The notes: a model not told the origin generated them from the sequence alone. Positions 11,726 to 24,891 are shown, counted from the stretch's first letter. The stretch: DNA of 64,000 nt from Montifringilla adamsi (GCA_017590115.1 JAGGNK010012559.1:5135459-5199458), one strand, 5' to 3'. Program-made: numbers and translations.

Positions 11726-14700
11726 TGAACCAGCACAGTTTGAGCCCTTTCATGCTGCTGGGGGTTTTCCAGTGCATCCAAGCACAAAAGGGGTGCCCAC
11801 AGGGAATGTTTGGCTCTCTGGCGTGGGGATGCTGTGCCGTGCATCCTGCTGTCACTGTTTGCCATTGCCATGGATCTAAGTGTGCTCCCAGCACTGAGAA
11901 CAGCCAGCCCAGCCTGCCCTTGAGCTACAGGGCTGGCCAGAGCTGGAGGAAAACAAGGTTTTATTGCTGGAGAGGTTTCTTTTCCCTTCTCCCCCCCTCA
12001 TCTCTATTCATCTCCCCGGGGAGGTGGAGGCAGCAGCGGATATTGGAGCTGGGAGTGTTTCATATGTAAATGCTCGTGTGTGTAAGTCCAGGCCCCTGAC
12101 CCCCGGCTCAGTGCCAGCATCCATCCCTGTCAGCCCTCCAAGGGGCTTGGAGAGCATCCCAGTGCCCCCAGCTGGGATGGGGCTGGGGGGCCCTGCCAGA
12201 TCCCTGTCTCCATGCTGGGGACAAAGGATGCTGCTCCAGGGGGGACCCTGCCCCGGTGGGTGTGGGGTCACCCAGACTTTCCACACCGTTTCCATCTTGA
12301 GTTTCCCGGGGCAGCGTCGGTCACGGCCCCGAGATGACCAGATCCTTTGGGCTGGGCTGAGGAAACCCATTAGATTACAAATTTATTGCTGGGTTAATTT
12401 TACCAGCGAGCACGAGGCCGGCCGGTTTCGCTTTCTGAGGAGTTTTGTTGTTTACTTGGTAGCCGGCTCAAACCTGGCATCTCCTCGGCCCTGTCCGTGC
12501 ATTGCCAGCTAATCTGGCTCCATCTGACCTTGGAGCTGCCACGTGCTTTCCCCAGGGGAACCGGGCTCAGATTTTCCCCTGTGACCAAGGAGTGGGTCCA
12601 TGCTTGTTCCTGTCACCTCACCGTGGCACATGTGCCCGCAGTGAGGAATTTTGCAGCTCCGCTGAGTTTCTGCTGTTAAAAAGGAGGGATTTGGGTGTTA
12701 GGTGCTGGCTCTGCCGCCTGAGGGATGTGTGGGGTCAGAGCAGGAGACAGGAGCAGCATCCTGCCCTGCTGTGTGCCACAGTGCTGGAGTGGTGCCACAG
12801 CCTGTCCCCTTGTCACTGTTTGCTTTCGTCCCATCGTGTGGTGGCTTCCCCGAGGAGCAGACGGGGCCGCCCAAGGTGGCCGGGGGTGATAAGAGATCCA
12901 GGGCCAACATCTTCCCTGGCTGCCCTGGGTGGAGGCCCTGGTGAGTTTTGGCTCCTCCAGCACGAGCTCTGCCAGCCCTGTGTCCTTGTGCATGAGGAGG
13001 ATGGGGCTGGTGTCTCCTGGGAAAGGGTGGGGGACACTTCCAGCACGGCCACCCGGTGTCCCCTGGGCAGCCCTGCCAGGCAGGGACACTCACAGGCTGT
13101 GTCCTAACTGAGGATCTCTGCTGATTTACAGCTTTCCCACCACTGCTTTGTGGTGCCAGGGATGGTTTTAGCCCCAGAGAGGTCCAGCTCAGCCCTGCTG
13201 AGGGAATCTGCTGGGCTTGGGCCAGGCTGGAGGGGTCTGGCGGATCTGGGGCTTGAACGGAGCGGCCAGAGCAGTGTTAGCAACTGGATTATTTCATTTG
13301 CTTTTTAACAGGGATTAAGTTTCTCTGCAGGAGAGCAGGTCTCTAGGGAACAGAAGTTTTGGGCTCCTGCCTCCCCCTTTTTTTTAATCCTACATTTCTC
13401 TGTGCTGCTGCACGCCAAGGCCAACTGGCCGGGAGCTGGCGGGAGCAGCTGGGATGAAGCATCACTTCAGGGCACAGCACAGCCATGACCTGGGGTGTGA
13501 CCAAGCTGGGAAGGACCAGGACCAGGTCCTGGGTGCTTTGTTGGGGCAGCTGTGGGTGCTGTGCTCCTCAGACCCCCCTCTCCAGAGGCAGGGTGCTGGG
13601 GCTGGCTGGCAGAGCGAGCTGCCGCTCCTTCTCCCGCCCGGCGTTAATCAGGTTTCACACTGCTTAGTTTGGGACAGCTAATGAGATCAGGGCTCAGGGT
13701 TGCTGCCTGCCCTCCATCTGCAGAGGAAGAGGAGGGAATCGGCTGCTTCCTTCTCTTTGACCTCCATTTCTCAGAGGAGGCTTTGCACATCTCCAGCTCC
13801 ACCACCGCCGTCCTCGTGCTGGCAGCGTGGCGAGGCTGGGGAGACCCTGAGCTGCTTTTTGGGGCACACCTGGGGAGCTGCAGGCAGAAAAAAGAGGGGA
13901 CCCACAACTTCCTAACAGCACCTTGAGCAGTGACCTCTGTGCTTTATTTGTGGAGCTGGTGGCCATACCCAGGGGACAGCCCAGCCCTGACCCCCGTGGC
14001 CCCAACACCCCCGTTGTATGGAGCCTGTGCAAACACAGCAGCCCCCAAACAAAGCTCAGCCAGTTCCCACTAGCCCAACATTTCCCTATTTCCCCCGCTG
14101 CCAAGCAGCCTCTGCTTGGCGTTGGAATAACGAGCCTCTCTGCGGAGACACCGGCTCTTTTGTTAGCTGGCAGAAAAGGAGTTTTGATGCCGGCCATCCC
14201 TCCGCCCCCCGGCTTTCCTGCTCCCTAAGCCGCTGCTGTGGGAAGTGCAAAGCTTGGACTTGAGCTGCCGGGGATGATCCCAATGCCTGCACTCCTATCC
14301 AGCTCCCCATGGCTCTCCCTGGGCTTGGCGAGCAGCTCTGCACCCCGAGCAGCCCCAGCACAGCGGGGTCTGCCTCTCACATAATTTGGGGGATTTTTCC
14401 AGCATTCGGGGCGTTCCTGGTGCTGCTGTGCAGGCAGCGGGTGCAGGATTTGGGATTTGGGTTGCTCTCCTGTGCCTCTCCCCTCTGCCGGGGTTTCTAT
14501 CAAACCTCCTGCTGGGGGGTTTTTTGGTGATTTGTTTTTTCGTGGCTTTCTCCCCACACTGCCGGGGTGTGCTGGGAATTCTGGAGCGGGTGTTTATCCA
14601 GCGGCTCTGTGGAGGTGTCCCCGTGGCCGGAGGGGCAGGGAGGGACCCGGAGATGGCATCACCTTCCTCCTCCTCCCCCAGCCTGGGAAAGAAGCCACCT

Positions 14701-17700
14701 CTCGTGTCAGCACAGGCCCCTGGGAAGGCGTGCAGACGTGTGTGGTGTGTCCTCTTGCACGTGGGTGTGCGAGCAAGCCTTCCTCTGCCCGGGGCTGGTG
14801 GTGCTCCCTCCTGCAGAGCCTGTGCTGTTTTCTGCCGGGAGGCTTTTGCTGTTCTTTCCCTTTGCTGTTCTTTCCCTTTGCTGTTCCTTCCCTTTGCATC
14901 CCCATCCTCACCTCTCACCCAGCATTTCCCATTGCATCCAGGATGGCTCCAATCTCTCCGTTCAGCTTTGATCTGTGCCTTTCCCTGTTCCCTCCTGCCC
15001 TCCCCATGCAGGACAATGCCACCGAGTCCGTGCCAGCTCCGCGGGGTTCGGTGCTTTCCGGGCTTACGTGGCCGTGAATTTTGTGGCATCACTCAACGAG
15101 CAGGCACTGCCAGCGTCCTCGGAGGGGTGACAAGCCACGGGAGGCTTCCGAGAAGTGGGAAGCGATGAAATAATGCCTGAGCTGCTGCGTCAGCAGAATC
15201 CCAGCAGCCTTGGGGAGGGCGGATGGAGGGAGGTTTGTCCTGCTGGGAAAGCAGCGGTGAGATCACCCCCCCTCCAGCATGACGCTCGCTCCCGGGCTGA
15301 GGGAGAGTTCCAAAGGCCAGGCAGTGCTGGGGAGAGTCGGAATGAGATGTGTCCAGGCTGGCTTTGTGTGCACGTGGCTTGTGGGCAAGGATCAGTGTCA
15401 GGGGCACGGGGAGCTGGGGTCACGCTGGGGGATGCATGGAGGGGTTTTTTCTGGATGTCCCAGGAAAGGTGCTCAATCTGGGGCACCAAAAAGCGAGCCC
15501 CACCAAGGAAAGGAAGGTGATGCCTTGGGAATGCCAACTGCTCTTCCTGCAGGAAATGTGGGAGCCTCTTCCTCATCCTGCTGTGTAGGGAGCAGTCTCC
15601 TCTTGAGTTATTTTGGAGGTTCTGGAGGCCCTGGGTTCTCCTCTTGGCTCTGTCCATCTCACCAGAGCTGGTCCCTTTGCGTGGCCCCCGTTGGGATGTC
15701 ACATTCCTGTAGACCCCATAACTGCTGGTGTGCTGGGGGATTTGCCCTCCAGCCTGGCAGCAGGAGCTCGTGCTGCTGGGGAATGATTAAGTCATGAGCA
15801 GGTGGCTGTCCAGCTCAGCTGTTTGCCTTTGCAGGATGAAAGCCACAGGAATGATGTTTGTTTCCAGCCTTGCCTGGAACCTCCTTATCCCTGCCCTCCA
15901 CCTTCATATCCCACAGCAAGGGGGGCTTTCCCACGTCCCCCCCGGTGCAGCACTGCCAGCCCTGCTGTGGGAAGGGAAGTCTTGTCTTTTTTAAAAGATA
16001 TTATTCTAATTTTGGTGCCCAGACGTCTGCTGGAAAAAGGAACATCTCTGTTCTTATCACCGGAGCTTCCTTTTGCTCAGTTCTGATTTTACCACTGATG
16101 GTGCCTGGGGAGGGTTCCAAGGTTTCCTCCCAGCCCCTTCTCTCTCCCTTTGTTTTGCTGACCTTTGGAAGCTCCTCTGTGAGACATTTGAAGGTAAATA
16201 TTGATTTTTGCTGCCCTCACGGTGCAGAACGGGGGGGCTGGTGCAGAATAACCCCCAGCCCTGGGTGGGATGGAGCTGCTCTGGTTAATCCAGATGAACC
16301 CCAGCTCGAGCTCCCACAATTCCTGTGCAAATGAGGAGGGATACTCAGAGCCAAAATCCCTATTTGCACAAACCCCTGTGTTTGGGACGTTGGTTTTCCA
16401 GGGCCACAGGAGCTTTGCTGTCTGACACTTTCCATAATCCCAATTTTTGTCACACTGGAGTTGGGTGGCGATGCCCAGGGGCCGGCACGGGACCCTGCGG
16501 GCTTTTCCCTGTCCCTCCCAGCAGGAACGTGGCCGCCGGGGGATGATGAAAGCCAGAAGGAAATGTTGAAGGTGGGGAATGTGCCCGCTGTGCCAGCAGC
16601 CGGCTGTGCCCGCACACGCTCGGGCATTCGCTGATTCACCGGCAGCAGGAGGGGATGGGGAGCTGGAGCCGAGGAGCTGGGCAGCGTCTGGAGCTCTGAC
16701 CCGCCTCGTTCCACCTTGTTTTTAATAGCCCAGATCAGAAGAAACGTCATCTTTGTTCTGGCTTTCCTTTCCCAAGGCTGCTGGCGCCGCGGGCAGGGTG
16801 GAGCGGGGCTCCGCACCCCGGCAGGGCGCTGCCCGTGCTTGCCGGCGGAACGGGGAGCCCTGGCACGTGCGGCAGCCAGGGATGTGTCTTGCTGAGCTGT
16901 CTGTCTGTCTGTCTGTCCGCAGCTGCCTTTGCTGTGGTTTGCCAGGAGGGTGTGATGCTGTGGAAGGGGGGAAGAGCAGTGATGGGAGAGGGAGTGATCT
17001 CAGCTGAGCATGTGCTCCATGCCCCGGTGAAGGGTTAGGAGCTGTGTTTGTGCCAGCCCTGTGCCCCCGTGGAAGCCCAGACAGACTCCTCGACCCACCT
17101 GCCCCTGGGTGATGCTGCCTTTCATTTACCAGATGATCCAAAACCCGGGCTCTCCTTCCCCTCGTGGTTGATTTTCAGCACTGCCGTAACTGACTGAGGT
17201 TTGCTCCTAAAGCTCCCAGAAAGGAGGAAAAAAACAACAGAAAGGGGAAAAGCTTTGCTGAGGAAGCATGGCAGGAAACCTGGCTCCTGTCCTGCAGTCA
17301 GGAGTTTGTGTGTGCTCAGCACTGCTGCTGGACAGGCCCTTTAACTGCTGTGGGAACCGGGGTGCCAGATGGGCACGGTGGGGTGACCCTGCTGACCCTT
17401 TGGGGCAGAGAAACCCTCCAGGGCACTCTCAGCTGCTCCCATGTCCAGTTTTTCCTGCTGCAGGCAATGTGGGGGCTTTGCTGGGCTAGGCTGGGGGGCA
17501 CTGGCAGCACCCTCGCCCACCTGGGCACAGCAGGGTGCAGGCAGAGCCCCGGAGCCATGCTTCATGCTAACTCAGTGCTGCCGGGTGCCAGCTCTGCCTC
17601 TGTCACAGCCGTGCCCACTCCAGCGTTTCCACAGTGCCACCTGGCTGCCACCTCCCCGGGCTGGGACACGCAGCCCTGACCGGAGCTCACAGACCTTTTG

Positions 17701-18589
17701 CTGCCTTCTGCCAGGCCACAGCACCCAGGGGATGAAGGAGCACCCCAGAGGCTTTGCCCACGCCGATGCCAGGGTGCCTCCATGCCCTGAGTGGTGCCAG
17801 GACACGGGGCTGTGCCCGGCTCCTGTGTGACGCTGCCCGGCAGCTCCTCCGGTCATATAAGGAGATGGCAGAGCCGGGAGCTGAGCCGGGAGCTGATCTC
17901 TGTCGCCTGAGCATTACTCACTGGGGAGGCACATGCAGGGGGGAGGAACAGCCCAGGACACCCAAAGCTTGGCATGACTCAGCTCCGGGCAGGAGCAAAG
18001 GGGTTCAGGATCTGCATCCCCCCCCCAGCTGTCCCATGGGGTACCCTGTGGGGTACCCTAAACACAGCTGGGGGCACTGCTGGGGTCTCACCATTCTGGG
18101 TGGTGCAAAATGCTGCCCAGAGCACCCTGTGAAACAAACGGGGTGCCCTGCAAGGTGGGGACCCCACTGTGGGAGGGCAGGGCCTCTCCCCTCCCCAAAT
18201 TCCTGCACAGGGGGGGAGTTGTGTCCTCTCCCCACCCCTTTCCTTTCCGGGCAAAGATGCCTTGCAAGGAGCTAAAAATGAGCTGTTTGTGTTTTGGGTG
18301 CTCGGGGTGGTTTCCATGGCAGGGAGGGGGGGGTGTGGGGGCTGGTGGCTGCATCCGGGGCTGGGTGGTCCCCAGAGCCTGGCAGAGTCATCCCAAAACC
18401 CGACGTTGGCTCCTGACACCCCGGGTCAGCCCCCTCCTTCCTGCCCTGTCAGCTTCCTGCAGTGGGGAAAGGAAAGTGGGGTGATGGTGACAAAGTGAGC
18501 TGGAGGAATTTGGGATCACACGAATCCCCAGGGTATCTTGATGCAGCAGAGGGATGTATTGATATAAATATATATCTATATAAATAAAT
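11726..18589. other. Non-coding stretch, no gene seen
   Basis: GC-rich single-copy DNA. It includes a 17-bp repeat (14845-14897), a CTGT run near 16898-16918 and a MARE-like TGCTGCGTCAGCA at 15183. Lower-GC patches such as 12360-12480 could be conserved regulatory DNA, but nothing proves it. Confidence 0.55.
14845..14897. repeat. 17-bp tandem repeat, 3 copies
   Basis: Three near-perfect copies of a TTTGCTGTTCTTTCCC-type unit. Confidence 0.85.
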
Positions 18590-18655
18590 TCAAAAGTTGG
18601 GCTTGGTGATTCTTGTGGGTCTTTTCCAAGTCAGGGCATTCTACGATTCCATCAA
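18590..18655 (+). mobile_element. CR1 LINE 3'-end fragment
   Basis: Reads GTTGGGCTTGGTGATTCTTG, then GGGTCTTTTCCAA and ATTCTACGATTC, the CR1 3' tail pattern. It sits in an AT-rich patch (18540-18725). Confidence 0.75.
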
Positions 18656-19210
18656 ATTCTATATGCATAAAAAGAAATCAAAACATATATTTACGTACAA
18701 TTATATATATTTTAAGAATTTATTTCACCCAAAGCCTTCTCCAGCTGGAGCAGCTGGCAGCACTCAGTGCATTTTATCATCCCCTCTGTGCAGGAATCAC
18801 CCAGGAAGCCCAAGAGCAGCTGAGCCCCCATGGCTGCAGCTGGGTGAGGGGATGTGGGAAGCCAGCTCCTGCTTCCTGCACCCTTTTCCTCTGGCACATC
18901 CCAGCTCCATCACGTCACCAGCTCCCATCTGCCTTGCAGGAGGCTCTTTGCCCCTCTCAGGTTGGACCACGGGCCCATTTATGGTGGCCTCGTGCCTGCC
19001 TCGTGGTGGGTCATTCCTGCTGCAGCTTTAACAGAAAGCAGACGTCTTTGGAGGAAAACTATGCCAGGATATTTTTCATCCAGGCAGGGATGGAGCTCTG
19101 GAGAATATATTGCAACAGCGCCGAGCCCCGGGGTAATTCTGTATTTTTTATCACCCATCTCGTGGTCCCAAAAGATGTGGGGGCTGCAGGAACCCCAGGG
19201 AACGATGCAA

Positions 19211-19395
19211 TCATGGGATCATGGGATGGTTGGATGGAGGGGACCTTAAAGATCATCTCATTCCATCCCCCCTGCCATGGGCAGGGACACCTTCCACCAT
19301 CCCAGGCTGCTCCAAGCCCTGTCCAACCTGGCCTTGGACACTTCCAGGGGTCCAGGGGCACCCACAGCTGCTCTGGACAAACTGTGCCAGGTTTT
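19211..19395 (-). mobile_element. CR1 LINE 3'-end fragment, inverted
   Basis: Reverse-strand CR1 signature: ATCATGGGATGGTTGGA, AAAGATCATCTCATTCCA, CATGGGCAGGGACACCTTCC and CAAGCCCTGTCCAACCTGGC. 5' truncated. Confidence 0.88.
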
Positions 19396-20469
19396 GGAAT
19401 GTTTCAGACACTGTTTGGGTCTATCAGGTTTTGCTTGATATGGTTTTCTTTGTGTGCCTGACTAGCTGGTGGCTGTTGGGTTAGGGGAATTGCTCAAGGC
19501 TGTAAATATAACATAAATTTCTGTTTGCACCTGGATGAAACCCTGGGGTTTCCCAAGTGTGGGGCAGGAGTTGTGGGATGGCGTCTGATGCTGCATCTCC
19601 TGGTCAGTAAATCCTGAGCTGGGATTCCTGGCTCTCCCACCAGCAAATCCTGAGCCAGGCTGATGCTCTGCAGCTCTGCTCTGTGCCACCCTCACCTGAA
19701 CACCTCCCCTGAGCCCCAGCAGAACAACCCCACCTTGTCTGAGCCCTGGGGAGACACAAACAGCGAAAAATGCGCCTTTAATTCCGTACAACCTCTATCC
19801 AAGAGCCACTTTCTCCCCCTGGAGCTGGCAGTGCTGTGAGGGGCTGTGAGATCAATCCAGGCTTTGTGGGAGCCTCCCCAGCCCGTTTGCTTGTGGTTAC
19901 AAGGGCGGAGGGGCCGGGCAGGCACCGGCTGCTCTCGGTTTCCCTGCGCCGTTCCTGGCACCGCCGGCAGCGGAAGCGCTTCCGAAAAGAACCGAAACCC
20001 TGAGTAACACCCAACACCACGGTGCAAACCGTTAGTAAATGGGGTTGGGTTGCACAGTCTGCCGTGCTGAGGGCGAGCAGGACACCCAGCCACACGGGAA
20101 GGGTGGGGAAGTGCACAAAGCTCTGGTGTGAGAGCATCTTTTGGGGTGTTTCCTCACGGTGGGGTGTTCTTACATTATTCAGAGCTTCCAGGGAGGCTGA
20201 TGGGGGATATGCTTGCGGTCCTCAACCCCCAGAAGGCCAAATTTTGTCACCGTTGCTTTCAGCCCCTTGCTGGGCAGAGTTTCCTGCGGGCAGACACGGC
20301 TGGCTCCATCCCGAGTACCCCGGGAGCCCCTGGAAGCGCTGCCTCCACGTCCCGGCTGCCCTTGGCACCTCCGGCTGCCTGCTGGCAGGGGACGCTGCTG
20401 ACTGTCACCCATCGGGGCGGGGGGGTGACACTGAGGTTTTATGCCTGTCCCAAACACCCCCCCGTGAAT
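19396..20469. other. Non-coding stretch, no gene seen
   Basis: Moderately GC-rich single-copy DNA leading into the CpG-rich segment before exon A. No exon was recognised. Confidence 0.5.
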
Positions 20470-20961
20470 TCGGGGACGCTGTGGCGGTGCCTCCACGGCA
20501 GCTGCCGCCGCCGATATCCCCTCGGCTGCGGCTCCTTCCCAGCGGGGCTGGGAATGGATATTGAGGAGATGACGTCTCTCCCCACCGAGCGGGGAAGGGA
20601 AGGAGGGGGGGGGAAGGACGACGAAGTTTGGCCGCGAGAACTCCGAGGAAAGATGTTTGAGCCGGCCTGACGCTCGCTTTTCTCCCTTTACCCGCCCCCT
20701 CTTGGAGCTCCCAAATCTCCCAGTCCCAGCGGCGCTGGCTGTCCCCAAGCGCTGCCAGCTCCGGGGACGCCGCAGGACACAGCCAGCTGCGGGCAGAGGC
20801 GCACGCAGGAAGTTTTTGGAAGTTTCTGCAGGCAGCAGCTCAGCCCCCATCCATCCGTCCATCCATCCATCCATCCCCTCACCCTCCCGGCAATGCCGGG
20901 CTCCAGCAGGGGAAAGAAAGTCAGAGCCAGGCTTGGGATAAAGGGCCGGGAATAGGAAGCG
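20470..20961 (+). promoter_or_regulatory. MACF1: CpG-rich putative promoter of first exon A
   Basis: GC- and CpG-rich DNA directly upstream of exon A, with GCCGCCGCC-type runs, no TATA box at a useful distance and a CCAT-type microsatellite at about 20849-20876. A YY1-like AAGATGGCCG lies just inside the intron at 21108. A promoter role is inferred from composition and position only. Confidence 0.45.
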
Positions 20962-21064
20962 ATGCCTCTTTCCGAGAGCTCCTATCTGCCACCCGCTGCC
21001 TTTGTCCTGAGCCACGTCCTGGGCATCGCCGGCGTCCTGTACTGGAGGAGCCGGAGCAGGGAAG
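20962..21064 (+). CDS. MACF1: MACF1 candidate alternative first exon A, hydrophobic leader
   Basis: An ATG opens 34 codons plus one base and ends at a GAAG/GTAGGG donor. The leftover G joins the AT at the start of exon 2 to make GAT (Asp), exactly the phase required. The leader has an uncharged hydrophobic stretch at about residues 11-28 (PAAFVLSHVLGIAGVLYW) followed by RSRSRE, the layout of a short signal anchor. Dystonin isoform 2 also has a membrane-inserting N-terminus before its CH domains, so an equivalent MACF1 isoform is plausible. It lies in CpG-rich DNA. The start has G at -3. No transcript evidence is available here. Confidence 0.6.
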
Positions 21065-24000
21065 GTAGGGCAGGGATTGTGGGGGTGTCGGGGGGGCACG
21101 GAGCGCTAAGATGGCCGGCATGACCAGGGCACGGGTTGTTGTCCCTCCCCAGGAGCCGTGGCAGCGGCAGGGACAGGGACAGGCGTGGCTCTGGGGAGGA
21201 GGAGGAGGACACGGCAACAACGGGGAGCGCTCAGTGGGCTCTGAACCCAAACGGGGAGGGGGGACGGAGGTTTGAGAGCTTAAATTTGTCCTCACCACCC
21301 ATTCCCGGCCTGTGTGGGGCTGGGATGAAGGGGGATGAGGCTGCTTTTTGTCTGGCACAATCTCAGGACACGTGGCTGGGGTTCTGTCTTCTCTTCTGCC
21401 CCGGTCGCTCCCACCCCTGTCCGTGACAGCGGCGTCTCCGTCAGCTCCCAGCACCGGCAAGACACAGCCCTGGGAGCTTCTCCCGGAGCTGGCACGGCCT
21501 CTCCGAGCAGCTGGGGCTGACCCTGCCTCAGTTTCCCAAAATAGGGCCCGCACATGACTGCTCAAGGAGGACAAGGATTCGTTACAGGGGTGTGGGATAG
21601 CTCCAGGCCCCAGACCAGGACTCGGTAACGCCTTCCCCATCCCGACCTCTTCCCCCTGGGATTTGTTTGTTTTGATTCCTCGCTCTTTCTTTCCAGCCGT
21701 GCTTGTTCTCACCGGTGCCTCGGCATGGGGCCCTTTCCCTGCTCCATGACCGATTCCCTCTTTTCTTTCCCTTTTTTCCATGCGAAGGGGCGGGACTGAG
21801 CAGCCGGGCAGCGCGCGCAGACTTTTCCCTGGACGCTGCTTTGGGATCCGCTTCTCCCTTTCTCCCTCTGAGCTACTGGGAGAGAGGGAGACTGAGAGGG
21901 AATTGCACAAATGTCGTGCAGAATGCACCCTGTCACCCACTGAGCCCAGCCTTGCTGCAATTCCTCCTGCTGACCTGCCCACTTAATTAATCTCCATGGC
22001 TGGGCAGTGTTGTCCAGGGATGTTCTTGGCTCCATTTGGGGGCCTCTTGGATGCTTCCCAGTTATCTCTTCCCCATGCTGACCTGCTGTTTCATCCTACT
22101 TGGAGGGATGTTTCCCCCCTACCAGATCCACCCCTTTTTGAAAAAATCCTGGAGTCAGTGTTGCAAGCAGCAAGTATATTCAAAACCTGTTTGTTTTCAC
22201 TAGTTTTTCCCAGAAAAGGGCAGGTAAAGCCCAATCCTGGAAGACCGGGATCATTTTGCAGCAGGTTTTTTGCTCTGTGACGCTCAGCCAGCTCTGCTGA
22301 GCATCTGCCCTGCTCTCCTTTGCATCACCACATCTCAGGTGTCTCCCTCATTAAATATCTGGGTGTTGGATACTTTTCCACCACAGGTATCTCTTGTGCA
22401 TTCTTCCAGGCTGAATCAGGCTCCGTTTCCTCTCCCTGGGTGAAAGGCTCTGTAAATCCTGCCCTGTTGGCTCTGTTGTCATGATGGATTATGTCAGCTC
22501 TCAAGTTGGCAGCCAGCATGTTTTAAATACCTTGTGCTCCTCAGCCAGCCAGATTTTTTTGCATATCCCCCCTCTCAAAAGTGCCAGCTTCAAAAAGCCC
22601 CCTGCGCGTTCTCATTCTTTGCTTGTTTTGAAGGGAAAACTCTGGGTTTCAATGCTTAAAAATTTGGAGTTTTGGCTTTTTAAAGTAACCAACCCCTCCT
22701 TTAGGCCGTGGTTGGCTCTTTTTTAATCCCACTTTCACACTGGGCGTGGGCTTGGAGATATCCTCGAGATCTCTGTGAGATCAGTGCCCTGTCTGGTGTC
22801 TCCTGTGTTCCCTTGGATTTAACAGCAGGAGAAAGTTTGGGAGCCACTTCCCAACTTTATTCCAGGAGCTGGTGGGCAGCACAGAACCCCCTGGTTCCCT
22901 CCCAAGGATGGCAAAAGGCCGTGCCAGGGAGCACCGGGTGTCGGTGGGATGGAGGGTGCCAAGGCAGGGTTGGGATTATGGATGTGCCTGGCCAGGCACC
23001 TTTTATCCTGCTGGTTCCTGGGGCTGGGGCTGGACTCTGGCAGCAGCCTGGGGCAGGAGGAGACACACAGGGATGGAGTGTGACAGTGAGCAAGGCTGGT
23101 GATGATGAAGGAGAGATCTGGGGGCAGCAGCAGCCCCTGGCTGGACATGTTGGGAGCTGCTGGGGACAGGCAGGCAGCCAGGACAGAGGCTGCTGCAGGC
23201 AAATGGGGAGGGAATTGTCTGTGCAGGGCGTTGTGGTGGTGCTGGGGGGGTTCTCTGGCACCCAGCACCTGTGGGAGCCATCCCTGTGACGATGGAAAGT
23301 GCCTGGGGATGCTGAGGTCCAGCAGGATGGGGAGTGGGAGTTTTTTCTTTCTGTGCTCAGCTGATGCCTCAGCAGCTGTGGGGCAGGATGGTTTTCCCTG
23401 TTTCCTTTCAAGATCAAAGGAAAACCCCCAGGCCTCACCTTCCCCTTGAGTAGCCACCAATGCCCCTTGAGCCTCTGTGGGGGATTTGTGCCACAGGTTC
23501 CTTTGGGATCCCCATTTTTGGGGATGCAGTGAGCTGAGCTCTGATGAGCAATGTTAGGAGAGGGAATTAAGCCACATGTGATCCTGTTCATGGTCTCTGT
23601 TTGCTACTGATGCTCCCTGTGTCACTGCCACCAGCCCTTGCTCCATGCCCTGTGTGTGAGGGACCTGAGGAGTGAGAGTGGGACAGATTTTCCTTTCCTT
23701 TTCCCCATAATCTTCCCTCTGTCCCTGCCCTACCTGCGTGCTGTGCCTCTGCTGAATGTCCCTGGCTGGTGACAGGGTGGTTTTTGGTGGCTGGGGCCAG
23801 CAAACCTCTGCTAGACCAGGGAGAGGACGAGCATGGGGCGGAGGATTGCAACAAGTTATTTGTCAGGGTGACTCTGGTAAAGATTAGCTGGGCAGAGATA
23901 AGCTTGCAATGCCTTAATATTGTTCGTAAGCAGTAACCAGCATTATTATTAGCTCAGCTGATAGCACGGGCCCGGGGCTGGGGAGGTTTCATCTCATTAG

Positions 24001-24339
24001 AGCCCGGGAACCACCCGAAGGAGGTGAGCCAGGGCAAAAAAAACGGAGGAAAACCCCCCATTTCTGCAGGACATGGGAAGAGGGATCTCATGGAGGAGCC
24101 TTTGGGCTGTGGGCACTTCAGGGATGCAGCGCTGGAGGCGGCTGCCTGCCGACTGTCCCCCGGTGACATCCACGGTGACACCCATCCTCTGTCCCCGTGC
24201 GATGCTCGGGGACATGCTCCCACCTCCCCGAGGCAGCAGCACAGCTCCTCTCGCCCTCCAGGCCGGGGCAGCAGCCGGCAGAAGGGCTGCAGGGGGATTA
24301 TATTTAGAAGAAGAGGAAGAGAGGCGGTGATAAGGCGGC
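21065..24339 (+). other. MACF1: MACF1 intron between first exons A and B
   Basis: No coding exon was seen. A lower-GC patch at about 23850-23965 (two GATAA motifs, CTTAATATTGTTCGTAAGC, TATTATTAGCTCAGC) looks like possible conserved regulatory DNA. Confidence 0.5.
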
Positions 24340-24562
24340 CCCCGTTATCTCCCCGCGTTCCGAGCGCGGCCGCGTCCCGGCTCCAGCGCTGGGACCCGGG
24401 ACACGATTTGGGCAGAATCCGCGGGAGAACAACCCGCCATTGTCCCTGCGGTCCCGGGTGCAATTAACTGGAAAACAAGACGAGGAAAAAAACAAGGCCA
24501 GCGGGCAGCGCCCGGCTCTGCGGGACGAGCATCCCGGTCCCGCCGGGCTTGGGGCTGCGGGA

Positions 24563-24698
24563 GCATCGCTTCATCCCAAGGTGCTGGAGGGAGCAACAGC
24601 TCTGCCCTTCGCTGCTGGGAGTGTTCCCGCTCGGCATCGCTTCATCCCAAGGCGCCGGAGGGAGCGGCAGCTCTGCCCTTCGCTGCTGGGAGTGTTCC
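24563..24698. repeat. 71-bp tandem duplication in the exon B promoter region
   Basis: Two copies starting GCATCGCTTCATCCCAAGG at 24563 and about 24634, with a few substitutions. Confidence 0.9.
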
Positions 24699-24833
24699 AA
24701 ACTGCTCCGCCGGGCCGGGGAGGCTTTTGCCGAGTTGGGAGAAGCAGGAGGAGCGGTGAGAGCTTGGTGGCGATGCCGCGGAACCGGGGACAGCGCGGCT
24801 AGGAAGTGGCACTGTGGGAGGAGCTGTGGCTCG

Positions 24834-24891
24834 ACACAGGACACAGAACACAGGACACAGAACGCAGAACACAGAACACAGAACGCAGAAC
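24834..24891. repeat. Short-period ACACAGAAC-type minisatellite
   Basis: About seven units of 7-8 bp alternating GGACACAG, AACACAG and AACGCAG, about 100 bp before the exon B start codon and probably in its 5' UTR. Confidence 0.9.

Noticed and set aside
20921..21982. 353-codon minus-strand open frame overlapping exon A
   Set aside because: It has low-complexity, GC-driven composition and no recognisable domain, and it overlaps the better-supported + strand exon and CpG-rich DNA.
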